DNA of 6,150 nt, from contig SKNC01000045.1 of the NCBI GenBank assembly GCA_007120745.1, positions 1-6,150 on the forward strand, in the 5' to 3' direction. The notes beneath the pieces were generated by a model. The model was not told the origin of the DNA, did not search any database, and was given only the letters and a program-made list of their open reading frames with translations. A program made the translations under genes and the position numbers. Every line of letters begins with the position of its first letter. Position 1 is the first letter of the stretch. Positions 1-5,945 of the stretch are shown one piece after another. The stretch comes from Bacillota bacterium (GTDB lineage Bacteria; Bacillota; Dethiobacteria; SKNC01).

Positions 1-93
1 ATGATATGATAAATATGACAGTGCTTGATTTTCTTACTATATACCATATGAAATTGTAATGCGCCTGAAAATAATTTAAATTTGCTTTTCTGA

Positions 94-129
94 AGTTAAC
101 ACAATGATTAAGTGTGTACTTTTTATTTT
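94..129 (+). terminator. possible weak intrinsic terminator of an upstream gene
   Basis: ACACA (99-103) pairs with TGTGT (113-117) across a 9-base loop. The stem can be extended by AGT (94-96) with ACT (118-120) if two bases bulge out. The run TTTTTATTTT (120-129) follows directly. The stem is short and mostly A-T, so it would be weak. It could end a transcript entering from the left edge of the window. Confidence 0.25.
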
Positions 130-181
130 AAAACTTTGTTATCTATTGTAACATATTTTTACATAACATAATATTTTTAAT

Positions 182-217
182 AGCGTAAAAAAAACATATA
201 AAAAATTTATTTACGCT
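182..217. repeat. perfect 8-bp inverted repeat, wide spacer
   Basis: AGCGTAAA (182-189) is exactly reverse-complemented by TTTACGCT (210-217), with a 20-base A/T-only spacer apart from a single C. The arm centres lie about 28 bases apart, close to three helical turns, as expected if a regulator bound both arms on one DNA face. It lies about 100 bases before the candidate iclR promoter. An 8-bp repeat of this kind can arise by chance somewhere in a window of this size, so an operator role is only a suggestion. Confidence 0.4.
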
Positions 218-225
218 CTAAAACA

Positions 226-242
226 GGCACAAAAGTTGTGCC
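226..242. repeat. compact 7-bp hairpin/palindrome upstream of the IclR gene
   Basis: GGCACAA (226-232) and TTGTGCC (236-242) form a perfect inverted repeat around the 3-base centre AAG. In DNA it is a 17-bp near-palindrome of the size bound by IclR-type dimers; in RNA it would be a stable hairpin. No T-run follows on the + strand, so it is not a normal terminator in that direction. The position upstream of a regulator gene would fit autoregulation, which is an inference. Confidence 0.45.
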
Positions 243-313
243 CATAAAATGTAATAGAAGGGAAAGAGGATATTTATAACCATTCACGAATAATAACATA
301 AGCTTTTAAAAAA

Positions 314-342
314 TTGACTTCACATCCAGTTGTTCTTAAAAG
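314..342 (+). promoter_or_regulatory. candidate sigma-A promoter of the IclR-family gene
   Basis: TTGACT (314-319, five of six consensus bases) is followed after 17 bases by TAAAAG (337-342, four of six). Transcription would begin near 349, immediately before the AGGAAGGGG ribosome binding site at 351-359, so the leader would be very short. The -35 box is good and the -10 box mediocre. Confidence 0.4.
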
Positions 343-368
343 TAAATATCAGGAAGGGGTACTGGAAG

Positions 369-1181
369 ATGAAAAGCGACAAAAAAGGTCAGCGGGTACA
401 GTCCGTGGAAAGGGCGCTGTATCTCCTGGAAATACTCTCGGAGGTGGGAAGGCCCATGACCTTGAGTGATATTAGTGAAAAGGCAGGTTTAAATATCAGT
501 ACGGTCCACCGTCTCCTGCACACACTAATATCTCATCAGTTCGTGCAGCAGGACCTGAACAGCGGAAAATACCGCCTGGGCCTTAAAGTATTTGAAATCG
601 GCAGCAAGGCGTTATACAGCCTGGATATTCGACAGGTGGCCAGGCCGGACCTTCAAGATTTGGTGGACAGGTGCAACGAAACGGTGAATATGGCTATCCT
701 GGAACAGGGGGAAGTGGTTTATATAGAGCAGGTGGAATCCTCCAATATGATAAAAATGTTCGCCCGGGTGGGAAGCCGGGGTCCCGCTCACTGTACCGGA
801 GCAGGGAAAGTACTTTTGGCTTATCTGGACCAGGAGGAATTATCAAGTGTGATTAAAAGAGGGTTGGTCCGTTTTACACCAAAAACCATTACAGATCCTG
901 ATAAATTAATTGAGGAGCTCCATACAATCCGGGAGCAGGGATACTCCCTGGATATTGAGGAGATGGAGGAGGGGGTAAAATGCATAGCTGCTCCCATAAG
1001 AAATCATGAGGGGAAAGTGATTGCAGCGGTTAGTATTTCCGGCCCCGTAGCCCGTATGACGGATAAACGATTGAAGGATATGATAATTAAAAATTTAAAA
1101 GAAATTACTCATAAAATTTCTATTAACCTGGGATACCAGGGGCTTCCTGCAGAACAAGCGGCAGACCTGTCGGTAGGTTAA
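369..1181 (+). CDS. IclR-family transcriptional regulator
   Basis: This is a 270-residue DNA-binding regulator with the usual IclR two-domain layout and length. Residues about 10-72 form the winged helix-turn-helix, with the recognition segment near STVHRLLHTL (44-53) and the wing ending in YRLGLKVFEIG. Residues about 75-258 are the effector-binding domain, with the family's hallmark runs TGAGKVLLA, an EEMEEGVKCIAAPI block (Cys205) and AVSISGP. The ATG at 369 is chosen because AGGAAGGGG (351-359) sits nine bases before it; an upstream in-frame TTG at 330 has no such site and would add an atypical 13-residue leader. IclR proteins sense small metabolites and repress or activate nearby catabolic genes, often including their own. 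The downstream genes here are not catabolic, so the target may be outside the window. The effector cannot be told from the sequence. Confidence 0.95.
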   Translation: MKSDKKGQRVQSVERALYLLEILSEVGRPMTLSDISEKAGLNISTVHRLLHTLISHQFVQQDLNSGKYRLGLKVFEIGSKALYSLDIRQVARPDLQDLVDRCNETVNMAILEQGEVVYIEQVESSNMIKMFARVGSRGPAHCTGAGKVLLAYLDQEELSSVIKRGLVRFTPKTITDPDKLIEELHTIREQGYSLDIEEMEEGVKCIAAPIRNHEGKVIAAVSISGPVARMTDKRLKDMIIKNLKEITHKISINLGYQGLPAEQAADLSVG

Positions 1182-1204
1182 GATATATAAGGTTAGAGGC
1201 ATAA

Positions 1205-1232
1205 ATGACAGGACATGAAATATGTTTATTAT
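1205..1232 (+). promoter_or_regulatory. candidate sigma-A promoter for the UPF0316-murI pair
   Basis: ATGACA (1205-1210) and TATTAT (1227-1232) each match the consensus at five of six positions and are 16 bases apart. Transcription would start near 1239, a little before the GGAG at 1250-1253. This would let the UPF0316 and murI genes be expressed independently of iclR, although no terminator is visible between iclR and this site, so read-through is also possible. Confidence 0.45.
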
Positions 1233-1261
1233 AGAGATTTTTTTTTACTGGAGTGTGTAAT

Positions 1262-1786
1262 GTGTATTTACTTATTGGATACCTGATTGTTTTTCTGGCC
1301 AGGTGTCTGGACATTTCGCTGGCAACCATGCGAATACTTATGATTTTACATGGGCAAAGGGTTTACGCAGCGGTTATTGGTTTTTTTGAGTCACTCATTT
1401 TTATTGCGGTTTTAACATATGTTTTACAGGGATTAAGTGATATTCCCAGCCTGTTTTTTTATGCCCTGGGCTTTGCCACGGGGAACTATCTGGGAATCTT
1501 TGTTGAGGAAAAGCTGGCTATCGGCTGTGCCAACATACAGATTATTTCTAAAACAAATTCAGAACGTTTAATTCATGAAATTCGTCAGAAGGGTTTTGGA
1601 GTAACGGTAGTGGACGGACACGGCCGGGAGGGCACCGTCAGAAAAATTATCCATGTGCTGATTAAAAGAAAAGATATGAAGGCTCTTATGGACCTGGTTG
1701 AACAGATTGACGACCATGCCTTTATCACTGTGCTGGACACCAAAAAAATTATGGGGGGCTATTTTTCAAAGATTAAGGTAAAATAG
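1262..1786 (+). CDS. UPF0316 family membrane protein (DUF5698 + DUF2179)
   Basis: This 174-residue protein has the architecture of the UPF0316 family, which includes B. subtilis YebE. Three hydrophobic segments lie near residues 1-25, 34-56 and 60-82. A soluble C-terminal domain of roughly 85 residues follows (about 88-170), with the DUF2179 pattern of a GFGVTVVDGHGREG turn followed by a conserved hydrophobic strand and a helical region. Family function is unknown; DUF2179 domains also end YitT-type membrane proteins. The GTG at 1262 is preferred because GGAG (1250-1253) lies eight bases upstream. A GTG at 1253 is also in frame but overlaps that binding site. An ATG at 1260 is out of frame and closes quickly. 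The murI gene starts 22 bases after the stop, so the two are almost certainly co-transcribed. A link to cell-wall metabolism is suggested only by that position. Confidence 0.9.
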   Translation: MYLLIGYLIVFLARCLDISLATMRILMILHGQRVYAAVIGFFESLIFIAVLTYVLQGLSDIPSLFFYALGFATGNYLGIFVEEKLAIGCANIQIISKTNSERLIHEIRQKGFGVTVVDGHGREGTVRKIIHVLIKRKDMKALMDLVEQIDDHAFITVLDTKKIMGGYFSKIKVK

Positions 1787-1808
1787 CTTTTCTTTTTGGA
1801 GGGGGAAA

Positions 1809-2618
1809 ATGGAAGCTTTAAAATCCATCGCTCTTTTAGATTCAGGGGTTGGAGGGTTGACGGTAGTAAAAGAAATATTTAAACAGCTGCCCGAAGAAAG
1901 AATCGTGTACTTTGGGGATACCGCCAGGATGCCCTACGGCCCCAGACCCCATGAAGAAGTCAGGAAATTTGCCATGCAGATTATTGATTTTCTGCAGACC
2001 CAGGACATAAAGCTGGTTATTGTGGCCTGCAATTCAGCCAGTGCTGCAGGGCTGCCCTACTATCAGGAGAATGTTAAATATCCGGTGGTTGGAGTGATTG
2101 AGCCGGGAATAAGGGCGGCTCTTTCCCACACGACTACCAAAAAGGTAGGAGTTATCGGCACTGAAGGTACCATAAACAGCGGTGCTTATGAAGAGTGTAT
2201 CCGGAGCCTGGATCCCGCGGTAGAAATTTTCAGCCTGGCCTGCCCCCTCTTCGTATTAATTGTAGAAAATAACCTTATTGGTGCCAAAGAAACCAGGAAA
2301 GTGGCAGAGGAATACCTGAGGCCACTCAAAGAAGCGGGAGTAGATGCTCTAATTTTGGGCTGCACCCATTACCCTTTGATGGCAGAGGTGATTCAGGAGG
2401 TAATGGGGCCGGAGGTAAGGTTGATTAGCTCCGCGGAAGAAACTGCCCGGGAAGCCAGGGAAATATTGAATGATAGAAAATTGCTGAATCCCAGCAGTGA
2501 TAATTCCTGCCATCACAGGTTTTTTGTAAGCGCTTCCCCTGAGAATTTTGTAGAAATTGGTGAAACCTTGATAAATATGAAGGTGAAAGCGTATCAGGTA
2601 ATTTTACCAGCCATATAA
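1809..2618 (+). CDS. murI: glutamate racemase
   Basis: This cytoplasmic enzyme interconverts L- and D-glutamate, supplying D-glutamate for peptidoglycan precursors. The 269-residue length is normal for the family. Visible signatures are the LLDSGVGGLTVV loop (Asp11-Ser12), YFGDTARMPYG (34-44), the first catalytic cysteine in VACNSASAAG (Cys74), the KVGVIGTEGT segment (112-121), and the second catalytic cysteine in LGCTHYPLM (Cys185, His187). The two-cysteine, cofactor-independent mechanism is well established for this family. The ATG at 1809 follows GGAGGGGG (1798-1805). A mild oddity is CPLFVLIVENN (145-155), where many relatives, from memory, have a proline in the CPLFVPLVE run. It is the last gene before a strong terminator and is orthologous in position to B. 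subtilis racE upstream of gerM. Confidence 0.97.
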   Translation: MEALKSIALLDSGVGGLTVVKEIFKQLPEERIVYFGDTARMPYGPRPHEEVRKFAMQIIDFLQTQDIKLVIVACNSASAAGLPYYQENVKYPVVGVIEPGIRAALSHTTTKKVGVIGTEGTINSGAYEECIRSLDPAVEIFSLACPLFVLIVENNLIGAKETRKVAEEYLRPLKEAGVDALILGCTHYPLMAEVIQEVMGPEVRLISSAEETAREAREILNDRKLLNPSSDNSCHHRFFVSASPENFVEIGETLINMKVKAYQVILPAI

Positions 2619-2630
2619 GCCATAAAACTG

Positions 2631-2655
2631 TCCCCCGATCAGGGGGATTTTTTTT
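2631..2655 (+). terminator. strong intrinsic terminator after murI
   Basis: TCCCCC (2631-2636) pairs with GGGGGA (2642-2647) around the 5-base loop GATCA, followed at once by eight T residues (2648-2655). It lies 13 bases after the murI stop codon. This is a textbook Rho-independent terminator and separates murI transcription from gerM. Confidence 0.93.
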
Positions 2656-2663
2656 ATGGATTT

Positions 2664-2693
2664 TTGGAATTATTTTCTTGCACGCTGTATATA
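2664..2693 (+). promoter_or_regulatory. weak candidate promoter of the GerM-like gene
   Basis: A promoter is required between the murI terminator and the lipoprotein gene. The best vegetative-type pair I can find is TTGGAA (2664-2669) with TATATA (2688-2693), 18 bases apart, four of six matches each. An alternative is TTGCAC (2678-2683) with TAAATA (2702-2707). Neither is strong, which would be compatible with use of a sporulation sigma factor or an activator. The TATATA box overlaps the left arm of the inverted repeat at 2683-2721. Confidence 0.3.
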
Positions 2694-2721
2694 TATTCTA
2701 GTAAATAAAATTTATACAGCG
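2683..2721. repeat. perfect 9-bp inverted repeat in the gerM leader, reaching the ribosome binding site
   Basis: CGCTGTATA (2683-2691) is exactly reverse-complemented by TATACAGCG (2713-2721) with a 21-base A/T-rich spacer; arm centres are 30 bases apart. The last G of the right arm is the first base of the GGAGGTG ribosome binding site (2721-2727). It could be a two-site operator covering the promoter, or an RNA stem that hinders ribosome access. The repeat is plain in the sequence; its function is inference. Confidence 0.55.
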
Positions 2722-2734
2722 GAGGTGTTACGGG

Positions 2735-3712
2735 ATGGTTTCAAGACCAATTAAGGTAATAGCCCTGCTGCTGGTTGTGGTATTTATGGCAGCAGGCTGT
2801 TCCCCCGGAGGTTTTTTTGAGGAGGAAGAAATAGAAATCGATGAGTATCAGGAGGAGGCGCAGCCGGAAGAAGACAACTTGAGGGAGACCGTTTTTTATT
2901 ACATGTACCAGGGGGCTTACCTGGTACCGGTAGAGAGGAGTATTCCCTGGGAAGAGGGAATTGCCAGAGCTACTATTTCCCGACTCATAAGCAGTCAGCA
3001 GGTGGAAAGCTTTTTAAACGGGACGGGCCTGGACGCCCCCCTTCCTGCAGGAACGGAAATTATTGGATTGACCATAAGGGACGGTTTGGCCCGTATTGAT
3101 TTCAGTGAAAACTTTTTAAATGCTCGGGAGGGACAGGAAAGAGCGGTTCTGGATGCGGTTGTTTATACCTTGACTGAATTTGGCACCGTTGACCAGATAG
3201 AAATACTGGTAGAAGGAGAACCCCTGGAGGAGTTTCCCATGGGAGTTCTTATTGAACAGCCCCTGGACCGGCAGAGAGGGATAAACCTGGAGGTGTCCGA
3301 CCAGGTAGAAAACCTGAAGGATACCTCAAAGGTAATGGTTTACTTCTGCGGCACAGGAGAAGAGGCGATAACCTATATTGTGCCGGTGACCCGGGTAATT
3401 CCGGAAACGACGGATGTGATAGAAGCGGCTTTAAATGAACTCATAAAAGGCCCCAGGCCCGGCAGCCAGCTCTTTTCCGATATTGACTCCAGGGTAGAAA
3501 TCAACAGCCTTCAGGTAGAAGACGGACTGGCCACCATCGATTTTTCAGAGGAATTCATGGCATTTCACGGGGGTGCCACTTCAGAGGAAAATATTCTTCG
3601 GCAGATTGCATTGACCATGTCACAATTTCCGGAAATCAAAGCGGTATCCATTCTGGTGGAAGGAGAGGAGCCGGGATTGACCTGGGAGATGCCCATTCAG
3701 ATTCGTGATTAG
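2735..3712 (+). CDS. gerM: GerM-like lipoprotein with two GerMN domains
   Basis: This is a 325-residue exported lipoprotein. A short basic N-terminus and a hydrophobic stretch (about 8-18) end in a lipobox, MAAGC, with Cys22 the expected lipidated residue. A very acidic linker (about 29-51) follows. Two GerMN (spore germination) domains then repeat the same pattern: the first (about 52-180) has YLVPVERSIP, a start-of-helix region and LARIDFSENF; the second (about 199-322) has YIVPVTRVIPETTDVIEAAL, LIKGPRPGS and LATIDFSEEF. The tandem arrangement matches B. subtilis GerM, which is needed for normal sporulation and germination. The ATG at 2735 is seven bases after GGAGGTG (2721-2727). Position between murI and rph supports orthology. 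Cys205 in domain 2 is an additional extracytoplasmic cysteine. GerMN lipoproteins also occur outside spore formers, so the sporulation role is likely but not proven. Confidence 0.92.
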   Translation: MVSRPIKVIALLLVVVFMAAGCSPGGFFEEEEIEIDEYQEEAQPEEDNLRETVFYYMYQGAYLVPVERSIPWEEGIARATISRLISSQQVESFLNGTGLDAPLPAGTEIIGLTIRDGLARIDFSENFLNAREGQERAVLDAVVYTLTEFGTVDQIEILVEGEPLEEFPMGVLIEQPLDRQRGINLEVSDQVENLKDTSKVMVYFCGTGEEAITYIVPVTRVIPETTDVIEAALNELIKGPRPGSQLFSDIDSRVEINSLQVEDGLATIDFSEEFMAFHGGATSEENILRQIALTMSQFPEIKAVSILVEGEEPGLTWEMPIQIRD

Positions 3713-3794
3713 CAGGCTGTCAATGGCAGCAGGTTAACTGTAAAGTTAAAAATGTGAGCAGAAATAGTAAATAAAAAGACAAATTTAATCCATG

Positions 3795-3827
3795 GGAAGG
3801 CTGAAAAAAGCCTTCCTTTATATTTAT
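3795..3827 (+). terminator. intrinsic terminator after the GerM-like gene
   Basis: GGAAGGCT (3795-3802) pairs perfectly with AGCCTTCC (3809-3816) around the loop GAAAAA, and TTTATATTTATTTT follows. The 8-bp stem is strong; the T-tract is interrupted by A residues. It lies about 80 bases after the gerM stop. Together with the murI terminator it makes gerM a single-gene transcription unit. Confidence 0.75.
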
Positions 3828-3858
3828 TTTAAAATTCGTGGGATTTTTATAAACAATC

Positions 3859-3867
3859 TGGTAAAAT
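3859..3867 (+). promoter_or_regulatory. candidate extended -10 promoter of rph-rdgB
   Basis: TG (3859-3860), one base, then TAAAAT (3862-3867, five of six) forms an extended -10 element. No good -35 box is present 16-18 bases upstream, which extended -10 promoters tolerate. A start near 3874 would give a leader of about 35 bases before rph. The position just after the terminator at 3795-3827 supports it. Confidence 0.4.
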
Positions 3868-3908
3868 ATATAAGCATAGCGGTGAGGTTTCAAAAACGGA
3901 GGGATTTT

Positions 3909-4649
3909 ATGAGGAAAGAAGGAAGAGAACCCGATCAAATAAGAAATGTAAACATTACCCGGTCATTTACGAAACACCCGGAAGGTTCGGTGCTTATTGA
4001 AGTAGGGGATACTAAAGTAATTTGCAATGCCACCGTAGAACAAAAGGTCCCCTATTTTATGAAGGGTGAAAGTAAGGGATGGATTACGGCGGAATATTCA
4101 ATGCTTCCCCGGGCCACTCAGATACGTAATGTAAGGGAGTCTGCCAAGGGAAGGTTAGGGGGGCGTACCCATGAAATCCAGAGGCTGATTGGCAGGTCCC
4201 TCCGCTCAGTCATTGACCTGAAAGCGCTGGGAGAGAAAACTATCTGGATAGACTGTGATGTAATTCAGGCAGATGGTGGAACGCGGACGGCTTCCATTAC
4301 CGGAGCATATATTGCCCTGGTGGATGCCCTGTATAAATTGTTAAAAGAAAACCAGATCAGCCGTTTTCCGGTAAAGGACTTTTTAGCCGCCATAAGTGTG
4401 GGGATAGTAGAAGGCCAGGAACTGCTGGACCTGAACTTTGAAGAGGATTTTAAAGCCCAGGTGGACATGAACCTGGTGATGACAGGAAACGGAAGCCTGG
4501 TGGAAATCCAGGGGACTGCTGAGGGAGAACCGTTTTCTCAGGATGTAATGCTTAACCTTTTAATCCTTGCCCAGAAAGGGACCTCTGAGCTTATTCAGTA
4601 TCAAAAGGATATTTTAGGCCCGGTGGTTACCCTGATTGGGGGTCAGTAG
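3909..4649 (+). CDS. rph: ribonuclease PH (tRNA nucleotidyltransferase)
   Basis: RNase PH is a phosphorolytic 3'-to-5' exoribonuclease that trims tRNA precursors and other RNAs, releasing nucleoside diphosphates; it acts as a hexamer of dimers in the cytoplasm. The 246-residue product is full length. Key runs are GSVLIEVGDTKVICNATVE, KGWITAEYSMLPRAT (56-70), GGRTHEIQRLIGRSLRSV and DCDVIQADGGTRTASITGA. Arg86 and the GTR triplet at 124-126, the phosphate-binding residues, fall at exactly the family numbering when translation begins at 3909. That confirms this start over an in-frame ATG at 3792, which lies before the terminator hairpin and lacks a binding site. GGAGGG (3898-3903) precedes the ATG by five bases. 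The rdgB gene starts three bases after the stop, as in B. subtilis rph-ysnA. Confidence 0.97.
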   Translation: MRKEGREPDQIRNVNITRSFTKHPEGSVLIEVGDTKVICNATVEQKVPYFMKGESKGWITAEYSMLPRATQIRNVRESAKGRLGGRTHEIQRLIGRSLRSVIDLKALGEKTIWIDCDVIQADGGTRTASITGAYIALVDALYKLLKENQISRFPVKDFLAAISVGIVEGQELLDLNFEEDFKAQVDMNLVMTGNGSLVEIQGTAEGEPFSQDVMLNLLILAQKGTSELIQYQKDILGPVVTLIGGQ

Positions 4650-4652
4650 ACA

Positions 4653-5246
4653 ATGACTCCTTTAGTGATTGCTACAAAAAATCAGGGAAAAGTAAAGGAG
4701 TTTAAGGAGATCCTTCAGGGGCTTCCTTTTAAGGTACTCTCTCTCCTGGACTTTCCTCAATGTCCTGATATTGAAGAAAGCGGCTCTACCTTTCGGGAAA
4801 ATGCAGTCCTCAAGGCCGAAACCCTCAGGGATTACACAGAGCATATTGTCCTGGCGGATGACTCCGGCCTGGAGGTCGATTTCCTTGAGGGAAAACCCGG
4901 AGTATATTCCGCTCGCTTTGCGGGAGAAGGTTCTTCTGATGAAGAAAACAACCGGAAACTGTTGGGACTGCTAAAGGATGTTCCCTGGGAAAAGAGAGGC
5001 GCGCAGTTTACCTGCGTTATTGCCATATCCCCTCCTCACCGGGAGACGGTGGTAGTGGAAGGGACATGCCGGGGGGTGATTACCCTGGAACCCCGGGGAA
5101 ACCTGGGATTTGGTTATGACCCGCTTTTTTTAGTTCCCGAATATGAAAAGACTTTTTCTGAGCTGGGGCCGGACATTAAGAATAACATCAGCCACAGGGG
5201 AAATGCCATGAAAAAAGCGCTGGAAGTTTTAAAGGAACTGGTCTGA
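4653..5246 (+). CDS. rdgB: XTP/dITP pyrophosphatase (RdgB/HAM1 family)
   Basis: This house-cleaning enzyme hydrolyses XTP, dITP and ITP to monophosphates and pyrophosphate, keeping deaminated purines out of DNA and RNA. The 197 residues match the family length. Visible motifs in order: VIATKNQGKVKEFKEIL (5-21), nucleotide and metal binding ESGSTFRENAVLKAE (42-56), LADDSGLEVD with the catalytic second aspartate (Asp70), KPGVYSARFAG, GFGYDPLF (152-159), and SHRGNAMKK (180-188). The ATG at 4653 is three bases after the rph stop. Its only binding site is GGGGGT (4638-4643) inside the end of rph, so translation is probably coupled to rph. Orthologous in place to B. subtilis ysnA. All key residues are present and nothing suggests an altered function. 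Confidence 0.96.
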   Translation: MTPLVIATKNQGKVKEFKEILQGLPFKVLSLLDFPQCPDIEESGSTFRENAVLKAETLRDYTEHIVLADDSGLEVDFLEGKPGVYSARFAGEGSSDEENNRKLLGLLKDVPWEKRGAQFTCVIAISPPHRETVVVEGTCRGVITLEPRGNLGFGYDPLFLVPEYEKTFSELGPDIKNNISHRGNAMKKALEVLKELV

Positions 5247-5270
5247 CAGGTACATTTTTCCTGGTTTAAT
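5243..5270 (+). promoter_or_regulatory. candidate extended -10 promoter of the phosphoesterase gene
   Basis: CTGACA (5243-5248), overlapping the rdgB stop codon, is followed after 16 bases by TTTAAT (5265-5270); both match the consensus at five of six positions. TG at 5262-5263 gives an extended -10. Transcription would start near 5277, leaving a leader of roughly 85 bases. Read-through from rdgB is also possible because no terminator is visible between the genes. Confidence 0.4.
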
Positions 5271-5362
5271 AATATACTTATACCGGATACTTATGCTGGA
5301 GATGTTGTAAAAACCGGGACAAGGGAGCAGTGAAATAGCAGCTCAGGATAGGGGGTATCCAT

Positions 5363-5842
5363 TTGAGGATAGCCGTTTTCAGCGATACCCACGGCAATGT
5401 GATTATGATGGAAAAAATACTAAAATCTATAGGACCTGTAGATTTTTTCATTCATGCGGGTGATTTTTACCGGGATGCGGTGAAAGTATCTCAGCAGCAC
5501 CCTATAAACATGGAGGCCGTAGTGGGGAACTGTGATTATCCCAGAGTAGAACCTCAGGAACTCACGTTACACCTGGAGGGCATTACGATTTATCTACTTC
5601 ACGGACACCAGCTGGATCCGGGAGATTTCTACAATTCCTTGATTCAAAAAGGAAAAGAGGCGGAGGCAGACCTGGTAGTTTTTGGCCACACCCATTTGGC
5701 CAGCAGGTTTGAACGGGATGAAATTATATTTTTTAATCCCGGCAGCATCAGCAGTCCCCGAATGGGAAACAGCCCCACGTACGGTATAATAGAAATAGGA
5801 AACGGGGAAATTAATGTGGAAACCAGGGAAGTTCCCAGGTAA
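5363..5842 (+). CDS. ysnB: YfcE/MJ0936-type metallophosphoesterase (YsnB-like)
   Basis: This is a 159-residue cytoplasmic calcineurin-like phosphodiesterase, a single-domain protein of normal length. The two-metal centre is complete: FSDTHGN (Asp8, His10), HAGDF (Asp34), VVGNCD (Asn56, Asp58), LLHGH (His80) and FGHTHLA (His109, His111), followed by the NPGS turn (125-128). Relatives such as E. coli YfcE and M. jannaschii MJ0936 cleave phosphodiester model substrates with Mn2+ or Ni2+; the natural substrate is not known. The start is TTG at 5363, six bases after AGGGGGT (5350-5356); no ATG lies between that site and the first metal-binding residues. The gene closes the murI-gerM-rph-rdgB-ysnB order shared with B. 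subtilis. No clear terminator follows it. Confidence 0.94.
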   Translation: MRIAVFSDTHGNVIMMEKILKSIGPVDFFIHAGDFYRDAVKVSQQHPINMEAVVGNCDYPRVEPQELTLHLEGITIYLLHGHQLDPGDFYNSLIQKGKEAEADLVVFGHTHLASRFERDEIIFFNPGSISSPRMGNSPTYGIIEIGNGEINVETREVPR

Positions 5843-5910
5843 AAAGTCGTTACTAATTTTTTAATTATTTTCTCTGAAAACCCGGGATAAAGCATTGTTA
5901 TGAGTGCATC

Positions 5911-5939
5911 TTGACGTACCCACCGGAGTGCTTTATAAT
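5911..5939 (+). promoter_or_regulatory. strong sigma-A promoter, distal promoter of the tRNA cluster
   Basis: TTGACG (5911-5916, five of six) and a perfect TATAAT (5934-5939) are separated by the optimal 17 bases. This is the best vegetative promoter in the window. Transcription would begin near 5946, about 105 bases before tRNA-Pro. Strong tandem promoters are usual before stable RNA genes. Confidence 0.75.
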
Positions 5940-5945
5940 GGACGT

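Larger units (their letters stand above)
1..313. other. AT-rich non-coding region upstream of the IclR regulator
   Basis: No open frame with a start codon and ribosome binding site is visible here on either strand, and the base composition is much richer in A+T than the genes to the right. It holds a possible weak terminator (94-129), two perfect inverted repeats (182-217 and 226-242) and a purine-rich stretch near 258-269 that resembles a Shine-Dalgarno site but is followed by no usable frame. It is best read as the regulatory spacer between a gene left of the window and the iclR-type gene. Confidence 0.7.

Noticed and set aside
226..242. Hairpin as an intrinsic terminator
   Set aside because: On the + strand CATAAAAT follows with no T-run. 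On the - strand only a short TGTTTT follows and no gene to the right reads in that direction.
330..368. TTG-initiated extension of the IclR regulator
   Set aside because: The AGGAAGGGG at 351-359 would lie inside the extension and points to the ATG at 369; the proposed promoter -10 would also be within or after the extended start.
2692..2720. Possible sigma-E-type promoter of gerM (ATATT near 2693 and TATACAGC at 2713)
   Set aside because: The spacing fits, but transcription would start after the ribosome binding site at 2721-2727, so it could not drive normal translation of gerM.
3734..3749. TTAACT-GTAA-AGTTAA palindrome after gerM
   Set aside because: Six-bp A/T-rich arms of this kind are expected several times by chance in a window this size, and nothing about its location supports a role.
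3792..3908. In-frame 39-residue N-terminal extension of RNase PH
   Set aside because: The ATG at 3792 has no ribosome binding site and the extension runs through a terminator hairpin. The start at 3909 puts Arg86 and the GTR triplet at the standard family positions.
4265..5026. Several 60-70 codon frames on both strands within rph and rdgB
   Set aside because: They lie wholly inside well-recognised genes in other frames, without ribosome binding sites or family motifs.
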